64,000 bases of DNA from CAYORM01 sp964406375 (GTDB lineage: Bacteria > Pseudomonadota > Alphaproteobacteria > DSM-16000 > Inquilinaceae): positions 1-64,000 of the forward strand of contig CAYORM010000003.1 in the NCBI GenBank assembly GCA_964406375.1. Direction: 5' to 3'. The stretch's first letter is position 1, and the number at the start of each line of letters is the position of its first letter. Below are positions 43,787 through 51,897 of this stretch, piece after piece. The notes below the pieces were generated by a model. That model was not told the origin of the DNA. It did not search any database and saw only the letters and a list, made by a program, of their open reading frames with translations. Position numbers and translations under genes: made by a program.

Positions 43787-44566
43787 TCAGCAGGCGGTCC
43801 AGCCGCCATCGACCGGCAGCGTGTGCCCGGTGACCATCGCCGCAGCCGGCGCCGACAGGAAGAGGATCGCGCCGCTGAGATCCTCGAGCGCCGCCGTTCG
43901 CCCGAGCGGCGTGCGCTCCTCGATCCGGCGCAGCGTCTCCGGTGTCGAGAACAGCCTCTCGGTCAGCGCGGTGCGCACGAAGGTCGGGGCGATCGCATTC
44001 ACCCGGACACCGCGATCGGCCCATTCGACCGCCAGGGCGCGGGTCATGTTCACGACGGCGCCCTTGGTCGCGTGATAGGAGACGTTGGGATAGATGCCCC
44101 CGCCCGTCAGCCCCATGATCGACGCGATGTTCACGATGGCCCCCGTGCGGCGGCGCAGCATCGGCCCGGCAACGGCGCGGCTCACGTAATAGACGCCCGA
44201 GAGATTCACATCGACGACCCGGCGCCAATCCGCCGGGTCGAGTTCCTCCGCCGGCTTGCGCAGCGCGATGCCGGCGCTGTTGATTAGGATGTCGATCCGG
44301 CCGTGCCGCCCGTCGAGGATGCTCGCGAGCCCCAGGGCCGCCGACGCATCGGTAACGTCGAGCGCATGCGCCTCGCAGCCCAATCCCCGCTCGCGCAGCG
44401 CGGCAGCCGTCGCCTCGGCGGCCGCACCGTCGATATCGGCGGCGGCGACATGTGCGCCGGCCTCGGCGAGCACGGCACAGGCATGGCGGCCGATGCCGGA
44501 TCCGGCGCCGGTTACGAGCGCCACCATGCCGTCGAGACGGAAAAGCGCGGGCAGCGACAAGGCCAT
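43787..44566 (-). CDS. SDR family oxidoreductase
   Basis: A 259-residue classical SDR with TGAGSGIGRHACAVLAEAG, AAADID (NAD-preferring Asp), NSAGIALRKP in place of NNAG, catalytic Ser in NIASIMG, SYHATKGAVVN with Tyr/Lys, and VTGHTLPVDGGW at the end. It resembles gluconate 5-dehydrogenase-type SDRs. It is the first gene of a minus-strand unit with the zinc dehydrogenase and the UxuB-like gene, and divergent from the GntR gene at 44737, which probably regulates it. Confidence 0.88.
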   Translation of the reverse strand: MALSLPALFRLDGMVALVTGAGSGIGRHACAVLAEAGAHVAAADIDGAAAEATAAALRERGLGCEAHALDVTDASAALGLASILDGRHGRIDILINSAGIALRKPAEELDPADWRRVVDVNLSGVYYVSRAVAGPMLRRRTGAIVNIASIMGLTGGGIYPNVSYHATKGAVVNMTRALAVEWADRGVRVNAIAPTFVRTALTERLFSTPETLRRIEERTPLGRTAALEDLSGAILFLSAPAAAMVTGHTLPVDGGWTAC

Positions 44567-44736
44567 GTCGGACGTTCCCTTCGTTTGGCGCGAGATTAGC
44601 GGCTCCGGCGGCGGGCGCCAGCCCGTTCCGACACCCGGCGTCGTTGCGGAGTGCGGAACGGCAGCGTAGCTTGGGCAGGATCGCTGCTTCGACCAAAGAT
44701 CGGGCCGCACCACCCGACCAGCGCCAGTAGTGGGAC

Positions 44737-45441
44737 ATGAGCGAGAAGGCGACCGCCTATACGCAGATCCGCGATCGCCTTCGGGCGGACATCTTCGCGG
44801 GTCTGCTGAAGCCCGGCAGCAAGCTGACGGTCGCGATGCTCGCGAAGCGTTACGGTGTGAGCCCGATGCCGATCCGCGCGGCGCTCCAGGAGCTGCGTGG
44901 CCAGGGCCTGATCACCGGCGAGCCGCGACGGGCTGCGCGGGTCCGCACGCTCGATGCGGAGTTCGTCGACAATGTCTTCGACCTCCGGATCGCCGTATTG
45001 AAGCTGCTCTATGAGCGCTGCGTGCGTTTCATCACCAATGACGACATCGAGAAGGTCGAGCGCATTCAGGACGCGCTGGAGGCGGCGACCGTCGAGGGCG
45101 ACCTCCAGCAGATCCGTCGCATTAACCACGCCTTCCATACCGAGATCTACCGCATCGCCAACAATCCCGAGGCGGCGGAGGTGATGGAGCGCAACTGGAT
45201 CCTGGTTGACGTGCTGCGTGCCCAGTTCGGCTACGGCCCGGGCCGGATCGACGATCTGAACCGGAGCCATCGCGGCATCATCGAGGCGCTGCGGCGTCGC
45301 GACGCGAAGGCGGCGTTCGAGCTGCAGCGCCTGTCCTCCGAGCGGGCGCGGCGCGAGCTCATCAGCCTGGTACGCGAGGGGCGCGGCGCGCGCGAGACCG
45401 TGGACGGGCCGCAGCCGATGGAAGAGCGGGCGATCGCCTGA
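44737..45441 (+). CDS. GntR family regulator with FCD domain
   Basis: A 234-residue repressor-type protein. The winged helix is at about residues 5-72 (LRADIFAGLLKPGSKLTVAMLAKRYGVSPMPIRAALQELRGQG as spaced blocks), followed by an FCD domain with the metal-binding RRINHAFHTEIYRIANN and NRSHRGIIEALRRRDAK. It is divergent from the SDR/zinc dehydrogenase/UxuB-like unit with 170 bases between starts. A loose inverted pair GTTCCG and CGGAAC lies near 44624-44662, too widely spaced to call an operator. Confidence 0.9.
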   Translation: MSEKATAYTQIRDRLRADIFAGLLKPGSKLTVAMLAKRYGVSPMPIRAALQELRGQGLITGEPRRAARVRTLDAEFVDNVFDLRIAVLKLLYERCVRFITNDDIEKVERIQDALEAATVEGDLQQIRRINHAFHTEIYRIANNPEAAEVMERNWILVDVLRAQFGYGPGRIDDLNRSHRGIIEALRRRDAKAAFELQRLSSERARRELISLVREGRGARETVDGPQPMEERAIA

Positions 45442-45447
45442 AGGGAT

Positions 45448-45469
45448 GGCGGGGCGTTGACGCCCCGCC
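45448..45469. terminator. hairpin between convergent gntR and dioxygenase genes
   Basis: A perfect nine-base stem GGCGGGGCG (45448-45456), TTGA loop, CGCCCCGCC (45461-45469) lies six bases after the gntR stop. No U-run follows, so it may act as a bidirectional barrier of moderate strength. Confidence 0.45.
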
Positions 45470-45500
45470 TCCCGGCCCGACCCCCGCAGGCACCGCCCGT

Positions 45501-46376
45501 TCAGGCGGCCTGCTGCACCCCCCGAACGAGGGCCCGCAGCATGATGCGCCGCTCATTCGGCGCGACGCCGCCGCCGGCGCGATGCAGGGTGCAGCGCTGG
45601 TCCCAGATCACGAGGTCGCCGACATTCCAGCGATGCTCGTAGACGAATTCCGGCCGTGTGCAGAACGCGATCAGCCGGGCATAGAGCGCGTCGGCCTCCT
45701 CCCGGTCCTCGCCGACGATGTGGGAGGTGTGCATCGGGTTGATGAACAGCGCCTTGCGCCCCGTCTCGGGATGCACGCGCACCACCGGTTTCTCGATGTC
45801 GGGGAAGAGGTCCGGCCGCTCCACCCGCTTCTGCCGCGACGGCGAACCCGCCCCTTCAGGGCCGCTGCCGATCGCGTGGATGGCGGTGGCGCCGTCGGCG
45901 CGGCGCCGCGTCTCCTCGTCCAGCCGCTCATAGGCGAGCGTGGTGTTGGCAAACAGCGTGGGGCCGCCGACGCTCGGCACTTCGAGGCCGTAGAGCATCG
46001 TGAAGGAATACGGCACTTCGAGGAAGCTGCCATCGGAGTGCCAGCCGGTCGCCCGCTTGGTCTGGCCGAAGACGTCCACCTTTCCGTCGCGGTCGACATT
46101 GGAGATGTAGGACAGCTCCGGGAAATCCGGGTGACGGTAGCGCTCCGCCGTATGGGGCTGCAGCTCGCCAAAGCTGCGGGCGAAGCGCACCAGCGCCTCC
46201 GGCGACAGATCCTGCCCCGGAATCACCAGTACCGGAAAGGCAAGCGCCGCCTCGCGCAGCGCCGCGACGGTCTCGCCCGGCAGCGGCTGGGAGACGTCAA
46301 GCCCTTTGACGACCGCTCCGAGACCGCAGCGCCGGCTGTCCGGCGTCTCGACGATGGTGAAGGGCGCATCTCTCAT
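45501..46376 (-). CDS. TauD/TfdA family 2-oxoglutarate dioxygenase
   Basis: A 291-residue Fe(II)/2OG dioxygenase. The iron triad is in GWHSDGSF (His, Asp) and CTLHRAGGG (distal His), and the 2OG-binding Arg is in RRIMLRALVRG. ALFINPMHTSHIVG and FVYEHRWNVGDLVIWDQRC are typical of TauD/TfdA enzymes that remove groups by hydroxylation next to a heteroatom, such as sulfonate, aryloxy or amine groups. It overlaps the TctA gene by four bases, so it is expressed with the TTT transporter. A paralogue at 49699 opens the same operon. Confidence 0.88.
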   Translation of the reverse strand: MRDAPFTIVETPDSRRCGLGAVVKGLDVSQPLPGETVAALREAALAFPVLVIPGQDLSPEALVRFARSFGELQPHTAERYRHPDFPELSYISNVDRDGKVDVFGQTKRATGWHSDGSFLEVPYSFTMLYGLEVPSVGGPTLFANTTLAYERLDEETRRRADGATAIHAIGSGPEGAGSPSRQKRVERPDLFPDIEKPVVRVHPETGRKALFINPMHTSHIVGEDREEADALYARLIAFCTRPEFVYEHRWNVGDLVIWDQRCTLHRAGGGVAPNERRIMLRALVRGVQQAA

Positions 46377-47935
46377 GAGCCTTGCTCCGTACGGATGAGG
46401 TCGGGTTTCGCCGCATCGGCGCCGGCTGCCCGGGCGCGGCGCGCACGCAGCGCTTGGAAGCGGCGCTTCAGCACCGGGCTCGCCAGTGACAGCACGATGA
46501 GCAGCAGGAAGACGAGCGCGAGCGGGCGCTGCAGGATGTAGCCGATATGGCCGCCGCTGAGCTGATAGGCGCGCAGCAGCTCGCTCTCCACCATCGGGCC
46601 GAGCATCAGCCCGATCACCATCGCCGTGACCGGATAGCCGAAGCGCGTCAGGAACCAGCCGAAGATGGCGCAGCCGACCAGCGTGTACGGTCCCGACATG
46701 TTGCCGGTGAGCGCATAGGCGCCGAGCACCGCCATCGACAGGACCGAGGGTGCGAGGATGCGGATCGGCACCCGGACGATGCGGCTCGCAGCGTAGATGA
46801 ACGGGATGCCGAGGAAGAACAGCAGCACCGTCTGGATGAGGTTGCCGAAGATGATGGCATAGACGACATCCGTCTCCTCGCGCAGGAAGCGCGGGCCGCC
46901 CACGACGTTGTGCATCATGAAGGCCGAGAGCAGGATCGCCGTCGCGCCGCCGCCCGGGATGCCGAGAGCGAGCAGTGTCGTCATCGAGCCGCCTTCGGAG
47001 CTGCTGTTGGCCGATTCCGCCGCGATGACGCCCTTGGGATTTCCCTTGCCGAAGGACTCCGGATCGGGATCGGTGCGGCGAGCCTCGGAATAGGATACGA
47101 GGTTCGACACCGACGAGCCGACGCCCGGCACGATGCCGATGATCACGCCGATAATCGAGCCGCGCAGCAACAGGATGGGATAGGAGAAGGTCTGCCGGAT
47201 GCCGGCGAGGATGCGCCGGAAGCTGATCGTCCGCTTGGCCTCGTTCTCGACGATGTAGTCCTGGGTGACCGAGTTGAAGAGCTGGCTCGCCACGAACAGC
47301 CCCATCAGCGCGGGGATGGCCGGCACGCCGTCGAGCAGATAGGGCGAGCCCAGGGTGCCGCGGATATAGCCCGCGTCGTTCATGCCGATGCTGCCGAGCA
47401 GCAGGCCCAGCAGCCCGGCGAGCAGACCTTTGGCAACGCTGCCCTCGCGCAGGACGGCGATCAGCGTCAGCCCCCAGGCGGCGATCATGAAGAGCTCGAA
47501 CGGGCCGAGCAGCAGCACGAAGGTGGCGAGCGGCGCGATCAGCAGCAGCAGGACGACATAGGAGAAGGCACAGGCGACCGCCGAGGAGGCGAGTCCCAGG
47601 CCGAGAGCCTCATTGTGCCGCCCCTGCTCGGTCATCGGGAAGCCGTCGAAGGTGGTGGCGACGGCGGCGGTGGTGCCGGGGATCCGCATCAGGATCGCCG
47701 GGATGGCGCAGCCGAACCCGGCCCCGGTGAAGACCGAGGTCAACAGCATGATCGCCGAGACGAAATCCATGTAGAGCGTCATCGGCAGCAGGATCACCAT
47801 CGCCATGGAGGCGGAGATCCCGGGGATGGCGCCGGCGAGCAGCCCGATCAGCAGTCCAGGTACGATGACGAGCCAGGCGGTCGGCGTGCCGAGCAATAGA
47901 TCGACGGCGGATCCCGCGGCGCTGAGATCGATCAC
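46373..47935 (-). CDS. tctA: tripartite tricarboxylate transporter permease, TctA family
   Basis: A 520-residue large membrane subunit of a TTT importer, with ten or more hydrophobic helices. Family motifs include PGLLIGLLAGAIPGISASMA near residues 27-46, LYMDFVSAIMLLTSVFTGAGFGCAIPAILMRIPGT in the following region, SNSSSEGGSMTTLLALGIPGG and LPLTLGLMLGPM-like VIGLMLGPMVESELLRA. It works with TctB (47948) and the periplasmic TctC (48528). The stop overlaps the dioxygenase start, linking transport and oxidation. Confidence 0.93.
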   Translation of the reverse strand: MIDLSAAGSAVDLLLGTPTAWLVIVPGLLIGLLAGAIPGISASMAMVILLPMTLYMDFVSAIMLLTSVFTGAGFGCAIPAILMRIPGTTAAVATTFDGFPMTEQGRHNEALGLGLASSAVACAFSYVVLLLLIAPLATFVLLLGPFELFMIAAWGLTLIAVLREGSVAKGLLAGLLGLLLGSIGMNDAGYIRGTLGSPYLLDGVPAIPALMGLFVASQLFNSVTQDYIVENEAKRTISFRRILAGIRQTFSYPILLLRGSIIGVIIGIVPGVGSSVSNLVSYSEARRTDPDPESFGKGNPKGVIAAESANSSSEGGSMTTLLALGIPGGGATAILLSAFMMHNVVGGPRFLREETDVVYAIIFGNLIQTVLLFFLGIPFIYAASRIVRVPIRILAPSVLSMAVLGAYALTGNMSGPYTLVGCAIFGWFLTRFGYPVTAMVIGLMLGPMVESELLRAYQLSGGHIGYILQRPLALVFLLLIVLSLASPVLKRRFQALRARRARAAGADAAKPDLIRTEQGS

Positions 47936-47947
47936 GACGTCTCTCCC

Positions 47948-48460
47948 TCACATCATCAGCAGGGGGATGTTGTAGGAGGTCGTCGACTGCAACCAGACGT
48001 TGACCACGGTGAAGACAAGCGAATAGGCGAGGATGAGCGTGATGCTCTTCTCCCGCAGCACGACCAGCATCGCGACCACATAGAGGAAGGTCGCGAGGTC
48101 GAAGCCGAGCGGCACCATCACGAGGACGTAGAGGATCAGCATCCCCATCGTGGCGATGCTGCGCCAATCGACCGCGACCGCCGGCCGCACGAAATCATCC
48201 TCGTCCTCTCCCTCGGGCGAGGCCGGCGGGGACCGCCGTCGCAAATCGCCGATGATGATCGCGGCACACAGGCCGAGAGCGACGATGCAGGCCGGGGCCA
48301 CCAGGATCAGGTTCTCCATGCGGGCCGAGACCGCATAGCTGTCGAGGAGATACCAGAGGCAGATGGCGCCCAGCAGCGCCGCGAAGATCAGATCGGGCCA
48401 GGGCGTCCGGGATGTCTGGCCGGCGGCATCTGGCGAGGGGGGCATCCGGGACGACGACAT
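47948..48460 (-). CDS. tctB: tripartite tricarboxylate transporter small subunit, TctB family
   Basis: A 170-residue membrane protein with four predicted helices (about 25-40, 50-68, 105-122 and 128-165) and a charged central loop rich in Glu/Asp (SPEGEDEDDF). This is characteristic of TctB, which assists TctA. It ends 12 bases before the TctA start. TctB sequences are poorly conserved, so the call rests on size, helices and gene order. Confidence 0.85.
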   Translation of the reverse strand: MSSSRMPPSPDAAGQTSRTPWPDLIFAALLGAICLWYLLDSYAVSARMENLILVAPACIVALGLCAAIIIGDLRRRSPPASPEGEDEDDFVRPAVAVDWRSIATMGMLILYVLVMVPLGFDLATFLYVVAMLVVLREKSITLILAYSLVFTVVNVWLQSTTSYNIPLLMM

Positions 48461-48527
48461 GGGCTTTCGGCGCTCGGGAACGGCCTCCGGCGCAGGGCGC
48501 CGGAGGCCGGTGGTTGGCGACGGGCGG

Positions 48528-49547
48528 TCAGTTCGCAGCTTCGAGAAGATCGCGGTACTGCGCCAGGATCTCGGCGGTCCGTGCGATCAGCTCGGCCGAC
48601 CGCTCCGGCCCGATCCACTGGCTGTGCAGCATCTGCTCCTGCAGCATCCGCACCCGCTCCGGATCGTCGGAGATCGCCTTGAAGGCGGCGACCAGCGTCT
48701 CCCAATCCTCCGGATGCTCATCCCGGAAGGCGGCGTGGACGCCGAAGCCGCCGAGGGCGCCCGGCACGAAATCACCCTCCTCAATGCCGAGGCGGTCCAT
48801 CACCTCCGGGAAGGAGGGCGCGTCCCAGTCATCGGTCCGCTCGTCGGTGAACACCATGAGCGGACGCAGCTCATCGCGCGACTGCAGCGAGGTCTCGCCG
48901 CCCATCATCGCGAAATCCACATGGCCGCCGAGCAGCGCCAGCCGGATCGGGTTGCCGCCGGGATAGTTCACGACCCGGATGTCACCCTCCTCGAGGCCGA
49001 GCGCCCGGGTGAACAGCACCATGTTGATGTAGTCGGCCGAGCCCGGCGTGTTAACGCCGATGGTCACCTCGCCCGGATGCGCGCGGATGTGCTCGACCAG
49101 CTGCTCGACCGTCTCGAATGGCGAGTCGTTGGCGACCGCCATCAGCACGTAGTCCAGGCGCGGCAGGTTGATGAAAGCGAAATCGTCGACGCTGAAATCA
49201 GCGCCCTGGATCATGGTGTTCACCGCCATGTAGGGCATCGGGACGGTGACCAGGATGGTGTGCCCATCCGCCGGCTGCTGCAGGAAATAGGTGTGCGCGA
49301 GCAACGCATTGCCGCCGGGGCGGTTCTCGACGACCACCGGCTGGCCGAGCTCCTCCGACAGGAAGGTCGCCATCATCCGCGCCATGAGATCGGTGCCGCC
49401 GCCGGGGGCGAAGGCGACGATCATGGTGAGCGGATGGTCGGGGTAGTCCTGGGCCTGGGCCGGCGCCGTCAGCGTGGCAAGGGCCGCAGAAGCGACCAGG
49501 GCGGCGCCGGCAATGCCGTGGCAGAACGATTTGATACTAACGGACAT
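48528..49547 (-). CDS. tctC: tripartite tricarboxylate transporter substrate-binding protein, TctC/Bug family
   Basis: A 339-residue periplasmic receptor. It has a signal peptide (FCHGIAGAALVASAALATL with cleavage after AQA). The mature part starts YPDHPLTMIVAFAPGGGTDLMAR and continues VVVENRPGGNALLAH, both Bug hallmarks that form the carboxylate-binding loops. The ATG at 49547 follows GGAGGGAACCCCGAG. It sits upstream of tctB and downstream of the first dioxygenase. The ligand is probably a carboxylic acid, by family, and is presumably the substrate of one of the dioxygenases. Confidence 0.92.
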   Translation of the reverse strand: MSVSIKSFCHGIAGAALVASAALATLTAPAQAQDYPDHPLTMIVAFAPGGGTDLMARMMATFLSEELGQPVVVENRPGGNALLAHTYFLQQPADGHTILVTVPMPYMAVNTMIQGADFSVDDFAFINLPRLDYVLMAVANDSPFETVEQLVEHIRAHPGEVTIGVNTPGSADYINMVLFTRALGLEEGDIRVVNYPGGNPIRLALLGGHVDFAMMGGETSLQSRDELRPLMVFTDERTDDWDAPSFPEVMDRLGIEEGDFVPGALGGFGVHAAFRDEHPEDWETLVAAFKAISDDPERVRMLQEQMLHSQWIGPERSAELIARTAEILAQYRDLLEAAN

Positions 49548-49671
49548 CTCGGGGTTCCCTCCTGTGATCGGTATCCCCTCTCCCGACCACCGCGCCCTGC
49601 CTGCGGTGGCCCGTGCCGGGGGATCGTGTTCGTCATGCGATCCGGGCGAACCCGTGCGCAGGACGGCGTTG

Positions 49672-49691
49672 GCCCGCCCGGCCGGGCGGGC
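49672..49691. terminator. GC-rich palindrome between dioxygenase and tctC
   Basis: A perfect 20-base palindrome spans 49672-49691, with arms GCCCGCCCGG and CCGGGCGGGC. It lies seven bases past the dioxygenase stop on the minus strand. It may stabilise or attenuate the transcript between the dioxygenase and the binding-protein gene. There is no U-run. Confidence 0.35.
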
Positions 49692-49698
49692 GGGGGCT

Positions 49699-50556
49699 TC
49701 AGGCGAACGAGAAATCGGGGTTCTCGTCACGGAGCGTGCAGCGACGCAGGTCACGCCGCTGGTCGGGGTCGGACATGCGCACCCGGTGCATGGTGCAGCG
49801 ATTGTCCCAGATCACGAAGTCGCCGACCCGCCAGTGATGGGTGTAGACGAATTCCGGCTGGGTGGCGAACTCGATCAGATCGAGCAGCAGCATCCGCCCC
49901 TCGGGCACTGGCATGCCGATGATGTGCGAGGCGTGCGAGGCGAGGAAGAGCGAGCGCCGGTTGGTGCCGGGCACGCCGCGGACGACCGGCCACTGGACCG
50001 GCGGCAGCTTGTCCTGCGGCAGCTCCTTGAGGAAATTGATGGTGCGGCGCGACTGGTAGGAGACGTGCTGGGCCACCAGACCGGTGACCATCGCCTTCAT
50101 CTTCTCCGGCAGCGCGTCATAGGCGGCGCGCATGTCGGCGAACTGGGTCTCGCCACCCTCGCTGGGCACTTCGCGCGCCGACAGCATCGAGTACTTGGCC
50201 GGGGTCTGGCGAAACGAGCTGTCGGTGTGCCAGAGGCGGTTGGCGATGGCGTAGAGCCTGGTCTCGTCGTCGCGCGGCCGGATCGACCCGTCCTCGGCGA
50301 TGTTCGAGATGTCGGACAGCTTTTCCGACAGCCGCGTCAGATGGGTGCGGACCTTGGTGTCGACCGGGCCGAACCGGCCGCCGAATGCGAGCTGCTGGTC
50401 GTCGTCGATGAACTGATCGTGGAAGACGAGGACGGCATATTTGAGCATCGCCTCGTCGATCTGACGGATCGTCTCGTCATCGATCGGCTTGGTGATGTCG
50501 ACCCCCGACACCTCGCCCACGAATTTGGGGTGAATCTGCCTGATCTCTAGACCCAT
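49699..50556 (-). CDS. TauD/TfdA family 2-oxoglutarate dioxygenase
   Basis: A 285-residue Fe(II)/2OG dioxygenase beginning LEIRQIHPKFVGEVSGVD, close to TfdA-type enzymes that cleave 2,4-D. The iron ligands are in LWHTDSSF and CTMHRVRM, and the 2OG Arg is in RRDLRRCTLRD. FVYTHHWRVGDFVIWDNRC is the conserved distal block. The start at ATG 50556 follows GGAGACC. It is the promoter-proximal gene of the dioxygenase-tctCBA-dioxygenase unit, with twin palindromes about 150 bases upstream. An aryloxyalkanoate or related ether is one possible substrate, but this is inference. Confidence 0.9.
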   Translation of the reverse strand: MGLEIRQIHPKFVGEVSGVDITKPIDDETIRQIDEAMLKYAVLVFHDQFIDDDQQLAFGGRFGPVDTKVRTHLTRLSEKLSDISNIAEDGSIRPRDDETRLYAIANRLWHTDSSFRQTPAKYSMLSAREVPSEGGETQFADMRAAYDALPEKMKAMVTGLVAQHVSYQSRRTINFLKELPQDKLPPVQWPVVRGVPGTNRRSLFLASHASHIIGMPVPEGRMLLLDLIEFATQPEFVYTHHWRVGDFVIWDNRCTMHRVRMSDPDQRRDLRRCTLRDENPDFSFA

Positions 50557-50696
50557 GCGGAGGTCTCCTGTTCGTCGCCGGTGGGGTGGAGAGGAAGGCC
50601 ATGCGCACCGTCGGCCGGCCGTCATGGGCCGATGCGGCGCGGACGTGGCTCACCCACACGGCGGATGCCAGGCTGGGATCACGGTGGGCCCTCCTC

Positions 50697-50724
50697 TTTG
50701 ATCAAGTTCGTTTTTTTTGATCAA
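50697..50724. promoter_or_regulatory. twin TTTGATCAA palindromes upstream of the TTT operon
   Basis: Two identical 9-mers TTTGATCAA (50697-50705 and 50716-50724), each containing the palindrome TTGATCAA, lie 19 bases apart, about two helical turns, separated by a T-rich stretch. They stand out in an otherwise GC-rich 341-base intergenic region between the divergent dioxygenase and imuA genes. The spacing suits a dimer-of-dimers regulator. No regulator gene is adjacent. Confidence 0.5.
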
Positions 50725-50833
50725 ATTATGGAGGCGACTCTACCTGAGCGATTCCGTGTCCGCAATCCGCTTTCGCGCGTTTCTTCCCGTTCGCCGGCCC
50801 CTTCTTCGCCAAATCCGCGACGGCAGGCGTGCC

Positions 50834-50879
50834 TTGACGGCAGGCATCCGGCACCACAGAATAAGAACATAACATGAAC
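50834..50879 (+). promoter_or_regulatory. SOS promoter with LexA box for imuA
   Basis: TTGACG (50834-50839), 17 bases, CAGAAT (50857-50862) form a promoter. Directly after the -10 is GAAC (50865-50868), N7, GAAC (50876-50879), the direct-repeat LexA box of Alphaproteobacteria (GTTC-N7-GTTC on the other strand). LexA bound here would cover the transcription start, giving DNA-damage-inducible expression of the gene at 50898. Confidence 0.8.
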
Positions 50880-50897
50880 AAACCCGCTTGACCTGCC

Positions 50898-51800
50898 GTG
50901 CCGCTTGCCGCCCCGCCTGTTGCCGACCGGATCCGCCACCTGCGCAAGCAGATCGGGACGATCGATCCGTCAGGTCTTCAAGGTCTTCAAAGCGAGCCCG
51001 ATGCGCGATCGGGCACCGGCGGCCGGATTCCGCTCGGCTCTGCCCCGCTGGATGGGCTGCTCGGCGGGGGGCTTGCCGTCGGCGCCCTGCACGAGATGGG
51101 GCCGGCCGAACCGGCGGATCTCGCCGCCGTCACCGGCTTCGCCCTCGCCATCGCCCTGCGTGCCGCGACATGCCCGACCGGGATGGCGAGTGATCTCCTG
51201 ATCTGGATTCAGCATCGCCGAGCGGCCGATGCCGGGCGGCCCTATGGTCCGGGGCTCGCCGCCTTCGGCCTCGACCCGGCCCGGGTGGTGCTGGTGGAGG
51301 CGCAGGACGCGACGGAGGCGCTGCATGCCGCGGAGGAAGCGTTGCGCGGCGGGATCGGCACCATCCTCGCCGAACTCGCGGACGATCTGCGGACGGCCGA
51401 CCTCACCGCAACCCGGCGGCTCTCCCTCGCCGCCCGTGCGGGCGGAACCCTCGCCCTTCTCATCGGGCACCGCATGCCGCAGCGTCCCGCGGCAGCGGCC
51501 AGCCGCTGGCGGATCGCCGCGGCGCCCGGCCCGATCCCGCATCAGCCCGACATCGCCCATCCGGGCGATCTGGGGCCGCCCGCCCTCCTTGCCGAGCTGA
51601 CGAAGAACCGCCACGGCCCCGCCGGCTCCCGCTGGCACCTCGTCTGGGATCCCGCGACACGCGCCTTCCATGCCGCGGAACCGGCCGCGGATCGAACTGA
51701 CACCGCGGAGCGCCATGCGACCGCGGTGCCCGGCACGATCACCCATCCCGCCGCAGCGGCGATCACGATGCTGCCGGCCCTGCATTCCCGCACCGGCTGA
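50898..51800 (+). CDS. imuA: ImuA-type SOS mutagenesis protein
   Basis: A 300-residue RecA-like protein of the ImuA family, an accessory factor of the damage-induced DnaE2/ImuB mutasome. It has the family pattern RIPLGSAPLDGLLGGGLAVGALHEM near residues 43-67, DAGRPYGPGLAAFGLDPARVVLVEA, LHAAEEALRGG and TATRRLSLAARAGG. The Walker A glycine-lysine loop of RecA is absent, as is usual in ImuA. It starts at GTG 50898, 19 bases after the LexA box. Normally imuB and dnaE2 follow; here the next gene is a 2-hydroxyacid dehydrogenase, so the cassette is split or incomplete in this region. Confidence 0.85.
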   Translation: MPLAAPPVADRIRHLRKQIGTIDPSGLQGLQSEPDARSGTGGRIPLGSAPLDGLLGGGLAVGALHEMGPAEPADLAAVTGFALAIALRAATCPTGMASDLLIWIQHRRAADAGRPYGPGLAAFGLDPARVVLVEAQDATEALHAAEEALRGGIGTILAELADDLRTADLTATRRLSLAARAGGTLALLIGHRMPQRPAAAASRWRIAAAPGPIPHQPDIAHPGDLGPPALLAELTKNRHGPAGSRWHLVWDPATRAFHAAEPAADRTDTAERHATAVPGTITHPAAAAITMLPALHSRTG

Positions 51801-51847
51801 CCGCGCGCCAGACATCAGGAAAACGCTGCCGCAGCTTGCCCTGCACG

Positions 51848-51881
51848 TTGGTATGCCATAGAAGTTCTATCGGCATTCCAA
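51848..51881. promoter_or_regulatory. long inverted repeat, likely operator of the dehydrogenase-M20-M24 operon
   Basis: Centred on G51864 is a near-perfect inverted repeat: TTGGTATGCCATAGAA (51848-51863) and TTCTATCGGCATTCCAA (51865-51881), with one unpaired base in the right arm. It ends 16 bases before the GTG start of the dehydrogenase. The same 32-base layout (20 of 32 positions) is found on the minus strand at 56910-56941, before the pxp genes. Confidence 0.55.
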
Positions 51882-51897
51882 TGTTCGCGAGCGGCTC

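Noticed and set aside
42723..44738. A possible SDR-alcohol dehydrogenase fusion of 671 codons
   Set aside because: The upstream part of this frame is an out-of-frame reading of the SDR gene at 43787-44566; the real dehydrogenase starts at 43742.
46547..47899. A 450-codon plus-strand frame rich in Gln, Asp, His and Arg
   Set aside because: Exact shadow of the hydrophobic tctA gene on the opposite strand; hydrophobic codons read backwards give this composition.
50874..50888. ATG start inside the LexA box for a leader peptide
   Set aside because: It reads only five codons before a stop and overlaps the operator; there is no ribosome-binding site.
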